A stretch of 64,000 nucleotides of DNA from Pseudomonas turukhanskensis (GCF_027922365.1 NZ_BSFN01000007.1:62001-126000), one strand, 5' to 3'. Numbered from the stretch's first letter, positions 1 to 11,744 are shown. Translations and numbers: made by a program. Notes: generated by a model not told the origin, from the sequence alone.

Positions 1-2082
1 GATGCGGAACGCGGCGCTCGGTGCGGCTTCGACGATACCGGCCAGCAACGGCGTGCTGGCAGCGGTGGCGGCGGTGACGTGGTCGAGCTGGGTCCAGTCA
101 ACGTCCTGGCCGAGCAGGGTGCTGCGTAGGGCGTGCAACCAGCGCCAGCCTTCGTGAACGAGGATGTTGGCGTCGTAGTAGGTGGGGTCGAACACCTGGA
201 AGAAGCGCTGCGCGCGGCCTTCCTGGCTGACCAGGGTGCCATCGCCTTCGGCGAAGCTGGCAGCCGGCAGCACCAGATGGGCGCGGGCGGTGGTATCGGT
301 TTGCTGGTGATCGGCCACGATCACCACTTTGGCAGCGGCAAGGGCAGCATCCACCAGGGCCTTGTCGGCACGGGTGTACAGATCGTTTTCCAGCACCACA
401 ATGGCATCGGCCTTACCGTCGACTACCGCTTGCAGCGCGGCGTCAGCGCAGTTACCGCCGAGCATGGTCAGGCCGAGGCTGTTGGCTTCGCCGACGACCA
501 GGCTCAGCGAACCATTTTTCTCGCGCAACTTGAGGGCCTTGGCGATGTTGGCGGCCGCTTCGATTAGGGCCTTGTTGCCCAGCGAGGTGCCGGCAATGAC
601 CAGCGGACGCTTGGCCGCCAGCAGGCTGTTGGCGATGCGCTGAGCCAGTTCCAGAGCTTCGGCATCCAGGCCGGCAACGGCCGGGGCGCTGGCGTCGATG
701 GCGTGGGCCACGGCAAAACCAATGCGCGCCAGGTCGTCGGGCGCGGCGTGCACGCACTCTTCGGCGACGTCATCGAGCTTGGTGGCGTCGAGGCTGGCGA
801 TGTACAGCGGGTTCAGCGCGTGCTGGCCAATGTTCTGCACGGCCGCGTTGAGCCACGGCTGAATCTTCATGGCTTCGGCCATGTCTTCGGCCTTACCTTT
901 TACGGTCTGGCGCAGGGCCAGGGCGATGCGGGCGGCGGTCTGGGTCAGGTCTTCGCCGAGGACGAATACGGCATCGTGCTCTTCGATTTCGCGCATGTTC
1001 GGAATGGGCAGCGGGCAATTTTGCAGCACGTCCAATACAAGGCGCAGGTTGTCCAACTCGTTAGCTGCGATGCCTGAGTAGAAATGCTCGGCACCCACCA
1101 GCTCGCGCAGGGCGTAGTTACTTTCCAGGCTGGCGCGTGGCGAACCGATACCGACGATAGTGCGGCCGCGCAATAGATCGGCGGCAGTGTCGAGGGCCGA
1201 ATCGACGCTCAGTTTCTGGTTGCCAGCCGTCAGCAGGGGCTGACGTGGGCGATCGGTCCGGTTGACGTAGCCATAACCAAAACGACCACGGTCGCAGAGG
1301 AAATACTGGTTAACGGAGCCGTTGTAACGGTTTTCGATGCGGCGGATTTCGCCGTAACGCTCACCGGGGCTGATGTTGCAGCCGCTCGAGCAGCCATGGC
1401 AAATGCTCGGCGAGAACTGCATGTCCCACTTGCGGTTGTAGCGCTCGGAGTGGGTTTTGTCGGTGAACACACCGGTCGGGCAGACTTCGGTGAGGTTGCC
1501 GGAGAACTCGCTTTCCAGCACGCCGTCTTCAACGCGACCGAAGTACACGTTGTCGTGAGCGCCAAATACGCCCAGGTCGGTGCCGCCAGCGTAGTCTTTA
1601 TAGAAGCGCACGCAGCGGTAGCAGGCGATGCAGCGGTTCATCTCGTGGGCGATGAAGGGGCCGAGTTCCTGGTTCTGGTGGGTGCGTTTGGTGAATCGAT
1701 AACGGCGCTCGTTGTGGCCGGTCATTACCGTCATGTCTTGCAGGTGGCAATGGCCGCCTTCCTCGCACACCGGGCAGTCGTGCGGGTGGTTGGTCATCAG
1801 CCATTCGACGACGCTGGCGCGGAACGCCTTGGACTCTTCGTCGTCGATGGAAATCCAGGTGTTGTCGGTGGCGGGGGTCATGCAGGACATGACGATACGA
1901 CCGCGGGTGTCGTTTTCGTCGGTGTACTGTTTCACCGCGCACTGGCGGCAGGCGCCGACGCTACCGAGCGCCGGGTGCCAGCAGAAGTACGGAATGTCGA
2001 GGCCAAGGGACAGACAGGCCTGTAACAGGTTGTCAGCTCCATCGACTTCGAGCGCTTTGCCGTCTACGTGGATAGTGGCCAT
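1..2082 (-). CDS. nuoG: NADH-quinone oxidoreductase subunit G (partial, C-terminus beyond window)
   Basis: This is the large iron-sulfur subunit of the peripheral arm of complex I, which carries electrons from the NuoEF site towards quinone. The 694 codons present start at the ATG at 2080-2082, and the frame runs open off the left edge; the family is about 900 aa, so roughly the last fifth is missing. An N-terminal 2Fe-2S ferredoxin domain (Cys in YFCWHP, GACRQC, VMSC) is followed by [21 protein letters not shown] and CPTG cluster motifs. A CHGCSSGC motif then matches the extra 4Fe-4S (N7) cluster of the E. coli-type subunit, and a molybdopterin-oxidoreductase-like region follows. A gap of 153 bp separates it from nuoF, wider than elsewhere in the operon. 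Confidence 0.97.
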   Translation of the reverse strand, partial: MATIHVDGKALEVDGADNLLQACLSLGLDIPYFCWHPALGSVGACRQCAVKQYTDENDTRGRIVMSCMTPATDNTWISIDDEESKAFRASVVEWLMTNHPHDCPVCEEGGHCHLQDMTVMTGHNERRYRFTKRTHQNQELGPFIAHEMNRCIACYRCVRFYKDYAGGTDLGVFGAHDNVYFGRVEDGVLESEFSGNLTEVCPTGVFTDKTHSERYNRKWDMQFSPSICHGCSSGCNISPGERYGEIRRIENRYNGSVNQYFLCDRGRFGYGYVNRTDRPRQPLLTAGNQKLSVDSALDTAADLLRGRTIVGIGSPRASLESNYALRELVGAEHFYSGIAANELDNLRLVLDVLQNCPLPIPNMREIEEHDAVFVLGEDLTQTAARIALALRQTVKGKAEDMAEAMKIQPWLNAAVQNIGQHALNPLYIASLDATKLDDVAEECVHAAPDDLARIGFAVAHAIDASAPAVAGLDAEALELAQRIANSLLAAKRPLVIAGTSLGNKALIEAAANIAKALKLREKNGSLSLVVGEANSLGLTMLGGNCADAALQAVVDGKADAIVVLENDLYTRADKALVDAALAAAKVVIVADHQQTDTTARAHLVLPAASFAEGDGTLVSQEGRAQRFFQVFDPTYYDANILVHEGWRWLHALRSTLLGQDVDWTQLDHVTAATAASTPLLAGIVEAAPSAAFRI

Positions 2083-2235
2083 ATTCAAGTTTCTTCGTTG
2101 GCCCGTTGTTGGTCTGGGAAACCCGCGTTGTGTGCGGTTTTCGCCACCCTCAACTGGCGGGCGTGGCTAATAGAATCACGGTTCGATGGGGCCAGAGCGC
2201 TGGGTGAAGCATTCACTGGCCGCCGTCGCTAAAAC

Positions 2236-3600
2236 TCAGGCGCTGACAAACTGCACAGGCGCCACCGGGGCTGCGCTGCGGGAAATCCCCGCTTCGAACT
2301 CCGGTCGGAAATATTTGATCGCGCTGCCCAGTGGCTCCACGGCACCCGGTGCATGCGCACAGAAGGTTTTGCCAGGGCCGAGGAAGTTGACCAAGCCTTC
2401 GAGGGTTTCGATATCGCCGGGTTGCCCCTTGCCGGTCTCGATGGCGCGCAACACTTTCACGCTCCACGGCAGACCATCACGGCACGGCGTACAGAAACCG
2501 CAGGACTCACGGGCGAAGAACTCTTCCATGTTGCGCAGCAGGCCGACCATGTTGACGGTGTTGTCCACCGCCATGGCCAAGCCGGTACCCATACGCGTGC
2601 CGACTTTGGCAATGCCGCCGGCATACATTTGCGCGTCGAGGTGCTCGGGCAACAGGAAGCCGGTACCGGCACCGCCGGGCTGCCAGGCTTTGAGGGTGAA
2701 GCCGTCGCGCATGCCGCCGGCGTAGTCTTCGAACAGCTCGCGACCGGTCACGCCGAACGGCAGCTCCCACAGACCAGGGTTTTTCACCTTGCCGGAGAAA
2801 CCCATGAGCTTGGTGCCCATGTCTTCGCTGCCCGGACGGGCCAGACCCTTGTACCACTCGATGCCGTTGCCAACGATGGCCGGCACGTTGCACAGGGTTT
2901 CAACGTTGTTGACGCAGGTCGGCTTGCCCCACACGCCGACAGCGGCAGGGAAGGGCGGCTTCGAGCGAGGGTTGGCGCGGCGGCCTTCGAGGGAGTTGAT
3001 CAGCGCGGTTTCTTCACCGCAGATATAACGCCCGGCGCCGGTGTGCACGAACAGCTCGAAATCAAAACCGCTGCCGAGAATGTTCTTGCCCAGCAGGCCG
3101 GCGGCCTTGGCTTCCTCAACGGCGCGGTTGAGGTTGGCGGCGGCATCGACGTATTCGCCCCGCAGGAAGATGTAACCGCGATAGGCCTTGAGCGCCCGCG
3201 CACTGATCAGCATGCCTTCGATCAGCAAGTGCGGCAGCTGCTCCATGAGCATGCGGTCTTTCCAGGTGTTGGGTTCCATTTCATCCGCGTTGCACAGCAG
3301 GTAGCGGATGTTCATGGATTCGTCTTTGGGCATCAGCCCCCACTTCACGCCCGTGGGGAAGCCGGCACCACCACGGCCCTTCAGGCCGGAGTCTTTTACG
3401 GTTTGCACGATCTCGTCCTGCGACAGATCGGCGAAGGCTTTGCGCGCGGCGGCATAGCCGTCTTTGGCCTGGTATTCCTCCAGCCACACGGGCTGCGCGT
3501 CATCACGCAGGCGCCAGGTGAGCGGGTGGGTTTCCGGCGTGCGGGCAATGCTGTTGGCCGGGCCGAAGGAGGTCAGGCGGTTGGTCGAAGCGGACGTCAT
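2236..3600 (-). CDS. nuoF: NADH-quinone oxidoreductase subunit F
   Basis: This is the NADH-binding, FMN-containing entry subunit of complex I, on the cytoplasmic side. The 454 aa match the family length. Visible motifs are the nucleotide/FMN glycine-rich stretch [10 protein letters not shown] near residue 95, an [14 protein letters not shown] segment near 195, and the 4Fe-4S (N3) ligands ESCGFCTPC with a distal FCAHA near the C-terminus. Its ATG overlaps the nuoE stop by 4 nt, so it is translationally coupled to its 2Fe-2S partner, with which it forms the NADH dehydrogenase module. Confidence 0.98.
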   Translation of the reverse strand: MTSASTNRLTSFGPANSIARTPETHPLTWRLRDDAQPVWLEEYQAKDGYAAARKAFADLSQDEIVQTVKDSGLKGRGGAGFPTGVKWGLMPKDESMNIRYLLCNADEMEPNTWKDRMLMEQLPHLLIEGMLISARALKAYRGYIFLRGEYVDAAANLNRAVEEAKAAGLLGKNILGSGFDFELFVHTGAGRYICGEETALINSLEGRRANPRSKPPFPAAVGVWGKPTCVNNVETLCNVPAIVGNGIEWYKGLARPGSEDMGTKLMGFSGKVKNPGLWELPFGVTGRELFEDYAGGMRDGFTLKAWQPGGAGTGFLLPEHLDAQMYAGGIAKVGTRMGTGLAMAVDNTVNMVGLLRNMEEFFARESCGFCTPCRDGLPWSVKVLRAIETGKGQPGDIETLEGLVNFLGPGKTFCAHAPGAVEPLGSAIKYFRPEFEAGISRSAAPVAPVQFVSA

Positions 3601-4094
3601 ACGTAAGCCTCCAACAGTTTCGCCACGCCGTCGGCTTGTACGTCGCCGAAGGTATGGTCGTCGATCATCAGCGCTGGGGCCTTGTCGCAGTTACCCAGGC
3701 AGCACACGGGCAGCAGGGTAAAGCGGCCGTCGGCAGTGGTTTGGCCGAGACCAATGCCCAACTGCTGTTGAATGCTGCTGACCACGGACTCATGGCCGCC
3801 GATGTAGCAGACCATGCTGTCGCACACACGAATAACGTGGCGGCCGACCGGCTGGCGGAAGATCTGGCTGTAGAACGTGGCCACACCTTCAACGTCGCTG
3901 GCAGGAATGCCGATGATTTCGCCGATGGCGGCAATGGCGCCGTCCGGCACCCAACCACGGGCTTTTTGTACGATCTTCAGCGCTTCGATGGAGGCCGCGC
4001 GCGAATCCTCGTAGTGGTGCAACTCATGCTCGATGGCCGAACGCTCGGCATCGCTGAGGGTGAAACGGTCGGTTTGAATCAGCGTGGTAGTCAT
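3597..4094 (-). CDS. nuoE: NADH-quinone oxidoreductase subunit E
   Basis: This is the thioredoxin-fold 2Fe-2S subunit (cluster N1a) that pairs with NuoF. It is 165 aa long. The ligand pattern is visible as CDSMVC, where two cysteines are separated by four residues, and then CCLGNC, where two are separated by three. It starts 2 nt after the stop of nuoCD and overlaps nuoF by 4 nt, so the three genes are tightly packed in one transcript. Confidence 0.98.
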   Translation of the reverse strand: MTTTLIQTDRFTLSDAERSAIEHELHHYEDSRAASIEALKIVQKARGWVPDGAIAAIGEIIGIPASDVEGVATFYSQIFRQPVGRHVIRVCDSMVCYIGGHESVVSSIQQQLGIGLGQTTADGRFTLLPVCCLGNCDKAPALMIDDHTFGDVQADGVAKLLEAYV

Positions 4095-4096
4095 AG

Positions 4097-5896
<1,800 letters not shown>

Positions 5897-5946
5897 TCAA
5901 CGTAAAGGGTGAATCCGGCGGGCTTTCTGGGTAAGAAAAAGCTAGA

Positions 5947-6621
5947 TCACACTTCGTCGGGGCTGCGCAGGTTGGTTACCTGAATACGCTGTTCACGGCG
6001 CTGTTCCTTTTGCGACGGCATATCGGCGCGGTACACGCCTTGTTCGCCGACGACCCAGGAAAGAGGGCGACGCTCCTGGCCAATCGATTCCTGCAACAGC
6101 ATCAATGCCTGCAGGAATGCTTCTGGGCGCGGAGGGCAGCCGGGCACGTAAACGTCCACGGGCAGGAATTTGTCCACCCCCTGAACGACAGAGTAAATAT
6201 CGTACATGCCGCCGGAATTCGCGCAGGCGCCCATGGAGATAACCCACTTGGGCTCGAGCATTTGCTCGTACAAGCGCTGAATGACCGGAGCCATTTTTAC
6301 AAAACAGGTACCTGCGACCACCATGAAGTCGGCCTGACGGGGTGATGCACGAATTACTTCGGCACCAAACCGGGCGATGTCATGGGGAGCGGTAAAGGCA
6401 GTCGTCATCTCCACGTAGCAGCAAGAGAGACCGAAGTTGTACGGCCACAGGGAGTTCTTACGCCCCCAGTTGACCGCACCGGTCAGTACGTCCTGCAATT
6501 TGCCCATGTAGATGTTTTTGTGGACTTGATCCTCTAGAGGATCGGAAACGGTCTCCCGTTCGCCGATCGGATACTGCTCATTCGGCGCATCCGGGTCGAT
6601 CCTGGTGAGTTTGTATTGCAT
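5947..6621 (-). CDS. nuoB: NADH-quinone oxidoreductase subunit B
   Basis: This is the PSST subunit that carries the terminal 4Fe-4S cluster N2 next to the quinone site. Its ligands are visible as the tandem cysteines in LSCCYVEMT, the Cys in [10 protein letters not shown] and the Cys in [12 protein letters not shown] chose the ATG at 6619-6621 (protein begins [11 protein letters not shown], 224 aa), which fits the Pseudomonas form; an in-frame TTG two codons upstream is a weaker alternative. It follows nuoA by 10 bp. Confidence 0.97.
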   Translation of the reverse strand: MQYKLTRIDPDAPNEQYPIGERETVSDPLEDQVHKNIYMGKLQDVLTGAVNWGRKNSLWPYNFGLSCCYVEMTTAFTAPHDIARFGAEVIRASPRQADFMVVAGTCFVKMAPVIQRLYEQMLEPKWVISMGACANSGGMYDIYSVVQGVDKFLPVDVYVPGCPPRPEAFLQALMLLQESIGQERRPLSWVVGEQGVYRADMPSQKEQRREQRIQVTNLRSPDEV

Positions 6622-6631
6622 CGCCAAAGCC

Positions 6632-7048
6632 TCATTGTTTTAGCTTCGCCTGCCGCTTGCGACGACCTTCGGGAGCCCAATCAAGAGCACCGATGCGCCA
6701 TAGGTAGACAAGACCTGCCAACAGAATTGCTATAAAAACTGTAGCTTCAATAAAGCCGGCCCATCCGCTTTCGCGAACAGACACCGACCAGGCGAAGAGA
6801 AAGAGGGCTTCAACGTCGAAGATCACGAAAAGCATCGCGACCAGATAGAATTTTGCCGACAGGCGCAGGCGCGCGTTGCCGGTGGGCAGCATGCCGGATT
6901 CGAATGGTTCGTTTTTGCTGCGACCCCAGGCCTTGCTACCGAGCAGGCTGGATACACCGAGCATGAAGGCACACAGGCCAACAACACCCAACAGGAAGAT
7001 GGCAAAGCCCCAGTTGTGGGACATGGTCACGACGGCTTCAACAGGCAT
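6632..7048 (-). CDS. nuoA: NADH-quinone oxidoreductase subunit A
   Basis: This is the small membrane subunit at the junction of the peripheral and membrane arms, and the first gene of the nuo operon here. The 138 aa carry three hydrophobic segments (about 14-36, 72-92 and 98-118). The family loop sequence [20 protein letters not shown] lies between the first two. An AAGGAG ribosome-binding site at 7056-7061 sits 7 nt before the ATG. Confidence 0.97.
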   Translation of the reverse strand: MPVEAVVTMSHNWGFAIFLLGVVGLCAFMLGVSSLLGSKAWGRSKNEPFESGMLPTGNARLRLSAKFYLVAMLFVIFDVEALFLFAWSVSVRESGWAGFIEATVFIAILLAGLVYLWRIGALDWAPEGRRKRQAKLKQ

Positions 7049-7439
7049 GCCGGTACTCCTTAGACAAGCATCGGCGAAATCATGGAAAGTGAAAGTTGCT
7101 GGTTCTCAATGCTTAGCCAGCAATCTAATTTTCGTAATTTTATGCGTGTCTGGCTTAGTAAGTAAATTTTTCCTTATAAAAAATTAACTTACGGGCCAAC
7201 ATGTTAGCGCTGCAAATCGCGCAAAGCCCCGTGCGACGGGGTTATGGCGCTTTCTAAGTCCTTAGTCGTATATCCGCGATTTTGTTGTTTATGACTGCAA
7301 AGTGTGCTCTAGATGATATTCATTGTTATTTAGAGGGTTTGCATTCACGTCTGACTGCTCAAACAGGATAGTTGCTGTTTGCATAGATGCGAGCGAAGCC
7401 CGTGGGGGAAGTAAGCAGCGATGTTACGGTTGTGGTGGA
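7049..7439 (-). promoter_or_regulatory. nuo operon leader and promoter region
   Basis: This 391-bp AT-rich gap between nuoA and the upstream hotdog gene must hold the nuo promoter(s), because both genes read leftwards. A GC-rich hairpin at 7221-7235 (CCCCGT and ACGGGG around a 3-nt loop) divides it and could end transcription from upstream. I could not find a convincing -35/-10 pair. No credible gene is visible; short open frames here look random. Confidence 0.45.
7221..7235 (-). terminator. weak hairpin between the DUF4442-like gene and nuoA
   Basis: A 6-bp perfect G+C-rich stem with a 3-nt loop is followed on the minus strand by CTTTG, not a real T-run. It could be a poor intrinsic terminator or a leader hairpin. 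Confidence 0.3.
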
Positions 7440-7928
7440 TCAACGCTTTTTACTCACCCAGGCCCACAGCATTTCGCAACGAATCGGCTCGATTCCAGCC
7501 TCGTCAGTCACCGTTACGCTTACTACGACTTCGCCTTTTTCGTGCGTGCCAATGGCTTCAATCTGTTGCGCGGTTAGCACGGCGGTTGCCTGCAATGCGC
7601 CAGTGGCGCGCTTCAGATAATCCACCTTCAGGCTTTTGATCAGCGGCAGTTTGTCGTCCGGCACATTCATGCCCACCAGAAAGCCGGTCGCGGATTCGGC
7701 CAGTAATACCATTGCCGCAGCATGTACGCCGTTGATGTGGTTTTGCACCGGGCGGCGGTTGGCGAGGCTCAACACGGCGCGGTCGAACGTGAGTGAGTGC
7801 ACGCGCACCTTGGCGGTACTGGCGAATTTCACCTGAGAGCCGAAAAGCAGGGAGAGGGCAGGAGTGCGCAGGGCGTGCGGCAGCTTGCTGATGAGGGTGA
7901 CGGCGCGGTTGAGGCGGTTGGTGGGCAT
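7440..7928 (-). CDS. hotdog-fold thioesterase-like protein (DUF4442 type)
   Basis: The 162 aa look like the DUF4442/YiiD-C-terminal branch of hotdog-fold acyl-thioesterases. The central HINGVHAAAMVLLAESATG segment (about 63-82) matches the helix of the hotdog fold that follows the Asn-Gly turn, and alternating beta-strand-like segments follow, ending in CEMLWAWVSKKR. No membrane segment or signal peptide is visible. The substrate cannot be told from sequence. It lies between nuoA and aceA and probably has its own promoter in the gap to the right. Confidence 0.7.
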   Translation of the reverse strand: MPTNRLNRAVTLISKLPHALRTPALSLLFGSQVKFASTAKVRVHSLTFDRAVLSLANRRPVQNHINGVHAAAMVLLAESATGFLVGMNVPDDKLPLIKSLKVDYLKRATGALQATAVLTAQQIEAIGTHEKGEVVVSVTVTDEAGIEPIRCEMLWAWVSKKR

Positions 7929-8007
7929 ACGGGGCTCCTGATGAGGGGGGAGCCTATGTTCGGCGTCGCCTGCGGCTCAACCCAACCTACGACGGGACAC
8001 GCGCCAG

Positions 8008-8071
8008 TGTAGGAGCGAGCTTGCTCGCGAACCCTAAAAGCGGAGCGCTTCGCCAGCAAGCTGGCTCCTAC
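8008..8071. repeat. inverted pair of REP elements (REPIN-like)
   Basis: A TGTAGGAGCGAGCTTGCTCG unit is followed about 15 bp later by the inverse CCAGCAAGCTGGCTCCTACA, so the whole 64 bp can fold into one long hairpin. It lies between the DUF4442-like gene and the aceA terminator. The same family recurs at 51422, 52789 and 57565, with single copies at 62550 and 63955. Confidence 0.85.
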
Positions 8072-8109
8072 AAAGAGAAAGTCACGTGCTGGATATTTTC
8101 ATCAGGCAT

Positions 8110-8138
8110 AAAAAAGGCGAACCGAAGTTCGCCTTTTT
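8110..8138 (-). terminator. intrinsic terminator of aceA
   Basis: The stem GGCGAAC/GTTCGCC (8116-8122 with 8127-8133) has a TTCG loop on the minus strand and is followed there by six T. It sits about 40 bp after the aceA stop. The A/T flanks on both sides could let it work in both directions. Confidence 0.9.
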
Positions 8139-8179
8139 CTTCACACCTTGAGCCGAGGCTCAGGAGTCAATTCCGTGAA

Positions 8180-9775
8180 TCAATGGAATTGGTTCATGGT
8201 GTTGTCTTTACCGCTTGCTTTCAGAGCGGCTTCGCCAGCGAAGTACTCTTTATGGTTGTCGCCGATGTCGGAGCCAGCCATGTTCTGGTGCTTGACGCAG
8301 GCGATACCCTGACGCAGTTCCTGACGCTGAACGCCTTTCACGTAGGCCAGCATGCCTTGGTCGGCGAAGTAGCCTTTTGCCAGGTTGTCGGTGGACAGCG
8401 CAGCAGTGTGGTAGGTCGGCAGGGTGATCAGGTGGTGGAAGATACCAGCCTGTTGCGAGCCGTCGCGTTGGAAGGTACGGATCTTCTCGTCGGCAACCTG
8501 AGCCAGCTCGGTTTCGTCGTAGTCGACGCTCATCAGCTTGGCGCGGTCGTAAGCGGAAACGTCTTTGCCTTCGGCAACGAATGCATCGAACACTTGCTGA
8601 CGGAAGTTCAGGGTCCAGTTGAAGGACGGGCTGTTGTTGTAAACCAGCTTGGCGTTCGGGATTACCTTGCGGATCTCGTTAACCATGGCAGCGATCTGGC
8701 CAACGTGTGGCTTCTCGGTTTCGATCCACAGCAGGTCAGCGCCGTTCTGCAGCGAGGTAATGCAGTCCAGGATGCAGCGAGCTTCGCCGGTGCCAGCGCG
8801 GAACTGGAACAGGTTGGAAGGCAGGCGCTTAGGACGCAGCAGTTTGCCGCCACGGTTCAGAACCACGTCACCGTTGTTCAGCTCGGAAGCCGAAACTTCT
8901 TCGCAGTCCAGGAAGGAGTTGTACTGGTCGCCCAGGTCGCCTGCTTCTTTGGTTACCGCGATTTGTTTGGTCAGGCCGGCACCCAGGGAGTCGGTACGGG
9001 CAACGATCACGCCGTCGTCCACGCCCAGTTCCAGGAATGCGTAGCGAACTGCGTTGATCTTGGCCAGGAAGTCTTCGTGCGGAACGGTCACTTTGCCGTC
9101 TTGGTGGCCGCACTGCTTCTCGTCAGAAACCTGGTTTTCGATCTGGATGCAGCAAGCACCCGCTTCGATCATTTTCTTGGCCAGCAGGTAGGTGGCTTCC
9201 GGGTTACCGAAACCAGCGTCGATGTCGGCAATGATCGGTACTACGTGGGTTTCGTAGCCGTCGATTTGAGCCTGGATTTCGTCTGCTTTGACTTTGTCGC
9301 CGGAAGCGCGGGCGGCGTCCAGGGCGGTGAACAGCAGGTCCAGCTCACGGGCGTCAGCCTGGCGCAGGAAGGTGTACAGCTCTTCGATCAGACCGGAAAC
9401 GGCGGTCTTCTCGTGCATGGATTGGTCTGGCAGCGGGCCGAAGTCCGAACGCAGGGCAGCAACCATCCAGCCGGAAAGGTACAGGTAGCGCTTGTCGGTA
9501 GTCTTCAGGTGCTTTTTGATCGAGATCAGCTTCTGCTGACCGATGAAGCCGTGCCAGCAGCCCAGGGACTGGGTGTAGACGGAGGAGTTAGCGTCGTACT
9601 CGGCCATGTCTTTGCGCATGATAGCGGCGGTGTACTTGGCGATATCCAGACCGGTTTTGAAGCGGTTCTGAGCGCGCATACGAGCGACGGACTCTGGGTT
9701 GATCGCACTCCAGCTATTGCCGGCGGTTTCTTTCAAAGCGGCTACGGCTTTGATGTCATTTTGATAAGCAGACAT
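8180..9775 (-). CDS. aceA: isocitrate lyase
   Basis: It cleaves isocitrate to glyoxylate and succinate, the first step of the glyoxylate shunt. The 531 aa are the long form usual in Pseudomonas, not the ~435-aa enteric form. The catalytic Cys lies in EKQCGHQDGK, which stands where enteric enzymes have KKCGH, and metal-binding acidic residues are visible in IADIDAGFG. I chose the ATG at 9773-9775 because a GAAGGA box at 9782-9787 is correctly placed before it; an in-frame TTG two codons upstream is less likely. The partner malate synthase is not in the window. The control region carries a long-spaced TGTAGT palindrome (10208-10233). Confidence 0.97.
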   Translation of the reverse strand: MSAYQNDIKAVAALKETAGNSWSAINPESVARMRAQNRFKTGLDIAKYTAAIMRKDMAEYDANSSVYTQSLGCWHGFIGQQKLISIKKHLKTTDKRYLYLSGWMVAALRSDFGPLPDQSMHEKTAVSGLIEELYTFLRQADARELDLLFTALDAARASGDKVKADEIQAQIDGYETHVVPIIADIDAGFGNPEATYLLAKKMIEAGACCIQIENQVSDEKQCGHQDGKVTVPHEDFLAKINAVRYAFLELGVDDGVIVARTDSLGAGLTKQIAVTKEAGDLGDQYNSFLDCEEVSASELNNGDVVLNRGGKLLRPKRLPSNLFQFRAGTGEARCILDCITSLQNGADLLWIETEKPHVGQIAAMVNEIRKVIPNAKLVYNNSPSFNWTLNFRQQVFDAFVAEGKDVSAYDRAKLMSVDYDETELAQVADEKIRTFQRDGSQQAGIFHHLITLPTYHTAALSTDNLAKGYFADQGMLAYVKGVQRQELRQGIACVKHQNMAGSDIGDNHKEYFAGEAALKASGKDNTMNQFH

Positions 9776-10277
9776 GGTCAATCCTTCAAAGTTGATGATT
9801 GGTTGAGCACGACACTTCCCTTTTCAAAACCGGACAAGCAAAGCGGTCTTGCAGCGGGCGGTGTACTGCAGGGCAACGAGATATCGACTGAGACGGGATT
9901 GAAGCTGAGGAGGGGGCAGAGGGGGCGTACAGGTCGATGGCGTCAGCTGCATTGGCACTTGCTGGTTCGTGGAAACCGATGGGTGTCGTCGTAGGCTGAA
10001 GCTGCCAATCTGGCTGTTACGTTAAACGCTTCCCCGTCCCTCAGGACAACTTCGTTCCAGTCGCAATCTCGTCGAACTGCCTTTTGAGCGGTAAAACACG
10101 AATCGAATCTACGGTAAGCAGGTTGCGATCCGGAGACCTGTGTAAAGGCCTCTGATTAGCGGGAGCGGGGCCATCATGCCTCTGCGCAGGCACTTCGTCA
10201 AACGTTTTGTAGTGCTTTTTTCTTACTACTACATATTGTTCGACGTGCGACCGGATGGTCACTAATTCGCCCTGTAG
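9776..10277 (-). promoter_or_regulatory. aceA upstream control region
   Basis: This is a 502-bp gap with no credible gene; an open frame at 10041-10262 has a GTG start and no family resemblance. On the minus strand, TTGACG (10196-10201) and CATGAT (10173-10178) are 17 bp apart and form a plausible sigma-70 promoter. It lies just downstream of the TGTAGT...ACTACA palindrome and would give a leader of roughly 390 nt. The promoter match is moderate and other starts are possible. Confidence 0.45.
10208..10233. promoter_or_regulatory. probable RccR operator, long-spacer type, at aceA
   Basis: TGTAGT and ACTACA lie 14 bp apart (26 bp overall). RccR, the KDPG-responsive RpiR-family regulator of Pseudomonas, is known to use a long (about 28 bp) pseudo-palindrome at aceA and a 15-bp one at aceE that differ only in linker length. 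The site ends 6 bp from the candidate -35. Sequence and gene context agree; binding is inferred. Confidence 0.75.
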
Positions 10278-11087
10278 TCAGTCCAGGGCATCGACCTTGA
10301 GGCGCAGCGTCATGTCGTCGCGGCCTTGGGTGGAGCGGCGCTGCACAAAGCCGCTCTGGTCGGACTGGGCGTTCTCATTCACGCCACCGATGGTGATCCA
10401 TTCGCCGAGGCGTCCGGTGACCTTGGTGTCGGTGTTTTGAATGTTGATCGCGCCTTGCTGGGTTTGGCTCAGGCGGTCGTTGTTGTTGCTGATGCTGACG
10501 TGCACCAGGTCGCCGGTGAGGCTGGCGGTGACATAAAAGCCGCGCATTACATTGCGGTACTCGGTGTTGTTGTAAGGTCGCCCATAGCTGTCGACGCTGG
10601 TATTGGTCAGCGGCACGCTCTGACCCACCTGAATCAGTGCGGGATAGCCTTCGTTGGTTTGTACCTGCTGGGTGCCGCCGTTGCGGCTTTGGGTGCTGCG
10701 ATTGATGATGCGCACCTGATCACGACCATTGACTTCACCACGCCCCGTTTGCACCTCGGCATTGCCGGCGCTGATTGTGCTGTTTACCGAGTAACCCTGG
10801 TCGTTCATATGGTTGCTGTCGGTGGTCTCGACGCTGATCAGCAGGCGTTTGGGTTGCTTGTCGATCTGCTTGAGCAGGTCGCGCACTTCCTGCAATTTTG
10901 CCGGCGGCGCATTGACGATCAGTTGGTTGCCATAGTTGCTGGCCCGGCCTTCGTTGCCCAGTACCGATTGCACCACCGGCAATACGTCGTCGGCGGTGCG
11001 GTAGTTCAGTGGCATCACTTCGGTCGCCGCCAGCACGGGTAAGCTGATGCTCAAACAAAAGATGGCAAGCAGGGCGCGCAAGGTCAT
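10278..11087 (-). CDS. short secretin-like periplasmic protein
   Basis: The 269 aa begin with a cleavable signal peptide (about 1-20, ending VLAA). Residues 22-85 look like a secretin N1-type domain (NYRTADDVLPVVQSVLG, then NQLIVNAPPAKLQEVRDLL). The remainder keeps secretin beta-domain phrases such as QVGQSVPL, RNVMRGFYVTASL and GRLGEWITIGGV. It is far too short for a complete outer-membrane secretin and lacks an obvious pore-forming second half. It overlaps the preceding PLD-like gene by 4 nt and closes the roxA operon. Homologues are known as conserved hypothetical genes near aceA/roxA in Pseudomonas; the function is unknown. Confidence 0.65.
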   Translation of the reverse strand: MTLRALLAIFCLSISLPVLAATEVMPLNYRTADDVLPVVQSVLGNEGRASNYGNQLIVNAPPAKLQEVRDLLKQIDKQPKRLLISVETTDSNHMNDQGYSVNSTISAGNAEVQTGRGEVNGRDQVRIINRSTQSRNGGTQQVQTNEGYPALIQVGQSVPLTNTSVDSYGRPYNNTEYRNVMRGFYVTASLTGDLVHVSISNNNDRLSQTQQGAINIQNTDTKVTGRLGEWITIGGVNENAQSDQSGFVQRRSTQGRDDMTLRLKVDALD

Positions 11088-11737
11088 ACCAGAAGACTCC
11101 GTAAATCCAGGTCGGTGACGCTGACGTCCCAGGCCTGATCGAATTTGTTTTGCAGAACCCGTACTTGGCCCGGGTCGTTATACAGTGCGTAGCCGACGAT
11201 CTGTTCCAGCTTGGGTCGCAGCAGCAAGCCGTTAGTATCGGCCAGCAGGTAAGCCGTGTCTTCGTAGGTATAGCTGGGGTTGAGCTTGCGGATTTGCAGG
11301 CTGCTGGACAGTCGTCGCGACAATTGCAGCAGGCGATGGCCATCCTTCACGGCGCTGGTGGAATCGTTCAGCAAGATGCGCAGGCGGTTTTTCGGGTTGG
11401 CCAGCAGAAATTGGGTGCACGCCTCTTGCACGCTGCTGTGGTTGTACAGCCAGCGTTCGAGGTCGGGGGTATAGATGCACAGGCTTCGTTGCGCCTGCTG
11501 CATTAGCGCGAGGGCGTGGGCCTGAGCCTGCTCGGGCTGCGTGAAGTGCTGGAGGTGGCGTTCGCCGCCTAGGTGGAAGGGCGCGGGTTCGCGGCGCTCC
11601 GGTTGGGCTTGGAGCGGCGGTGGGTTGTGCACGGAAAAACTGCCCGGCGAGACAAACTCGATGGCGGGCAGTTCGGTGGGTGAAGTGTCCGCGGCACCTT
11701 CCGTGGTGGCTGATTGCGGTTCGTCGTTGTCGATCAT
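11084..11737 (-). CDS. conserved protein with PLD-like fold, no catalytic motif
   Basis: The 217 aa have a low-complexity acidic/proline N-terminus (about 1-60). The body from about residue 65 looks like half of a phospholipase-D-fold domain: QAQRSLCIYTPDLERWLYN resembles the first strand and helix, and LRILLNDSTSAVKDGHRLLQL with QVRVLQNKFDQAWD resemble the later part. No HxK catalytic motif is present, so enzymatic activity is doubtful. No signal peptide is seen. It lies 7 bp after the GNAT gene and overlaps the secretin-like gene by 4 nt. The name rests on remote resemblance only. Confidence 0.55.
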   Translation of the reverse strand: MIDNDEPQSATTEGAADTSPTELPAIEFVSPGSFSVHNPPPLQAQPERREPAPFHLGGERHLQHFTQPEQAQAHALALMQQAQRSLCIYTPDLERWLYNHSSVQEACTQFLLANPKNRLRILLNDSTSAVKDGHRLLQLSRRLSSSLQIRKLNPSYTYEDTAYLLADTNGLLLRPKLEQIVGYALYNDPGQVRVLQNKFDQAWDVSVTDLDLRSLLV

Positions 11738-11744
11738 CCTGACC

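Noticed and set aside
8180..9775. Long aceA as a possible fusion or duplication
   Set aside because: The 531-aa form is the usual pseudomonad isocitrate lyase.
8021..9994. Very long open frame opposite aceA, and similar ones opposite nuoF, nuoCD, roxA-purB and icd
   Set aside because: These mirror the codon bias of the GC-rich genes on the other strand; the minus- or plus-strand partners have clear families.
10041..10262. 73-codon open frame upstream of aceA
   Set aside because: It starts at GTG without a ribosome-binding site, overlaps the candidate promoter and operator, and has no family-like sequence.
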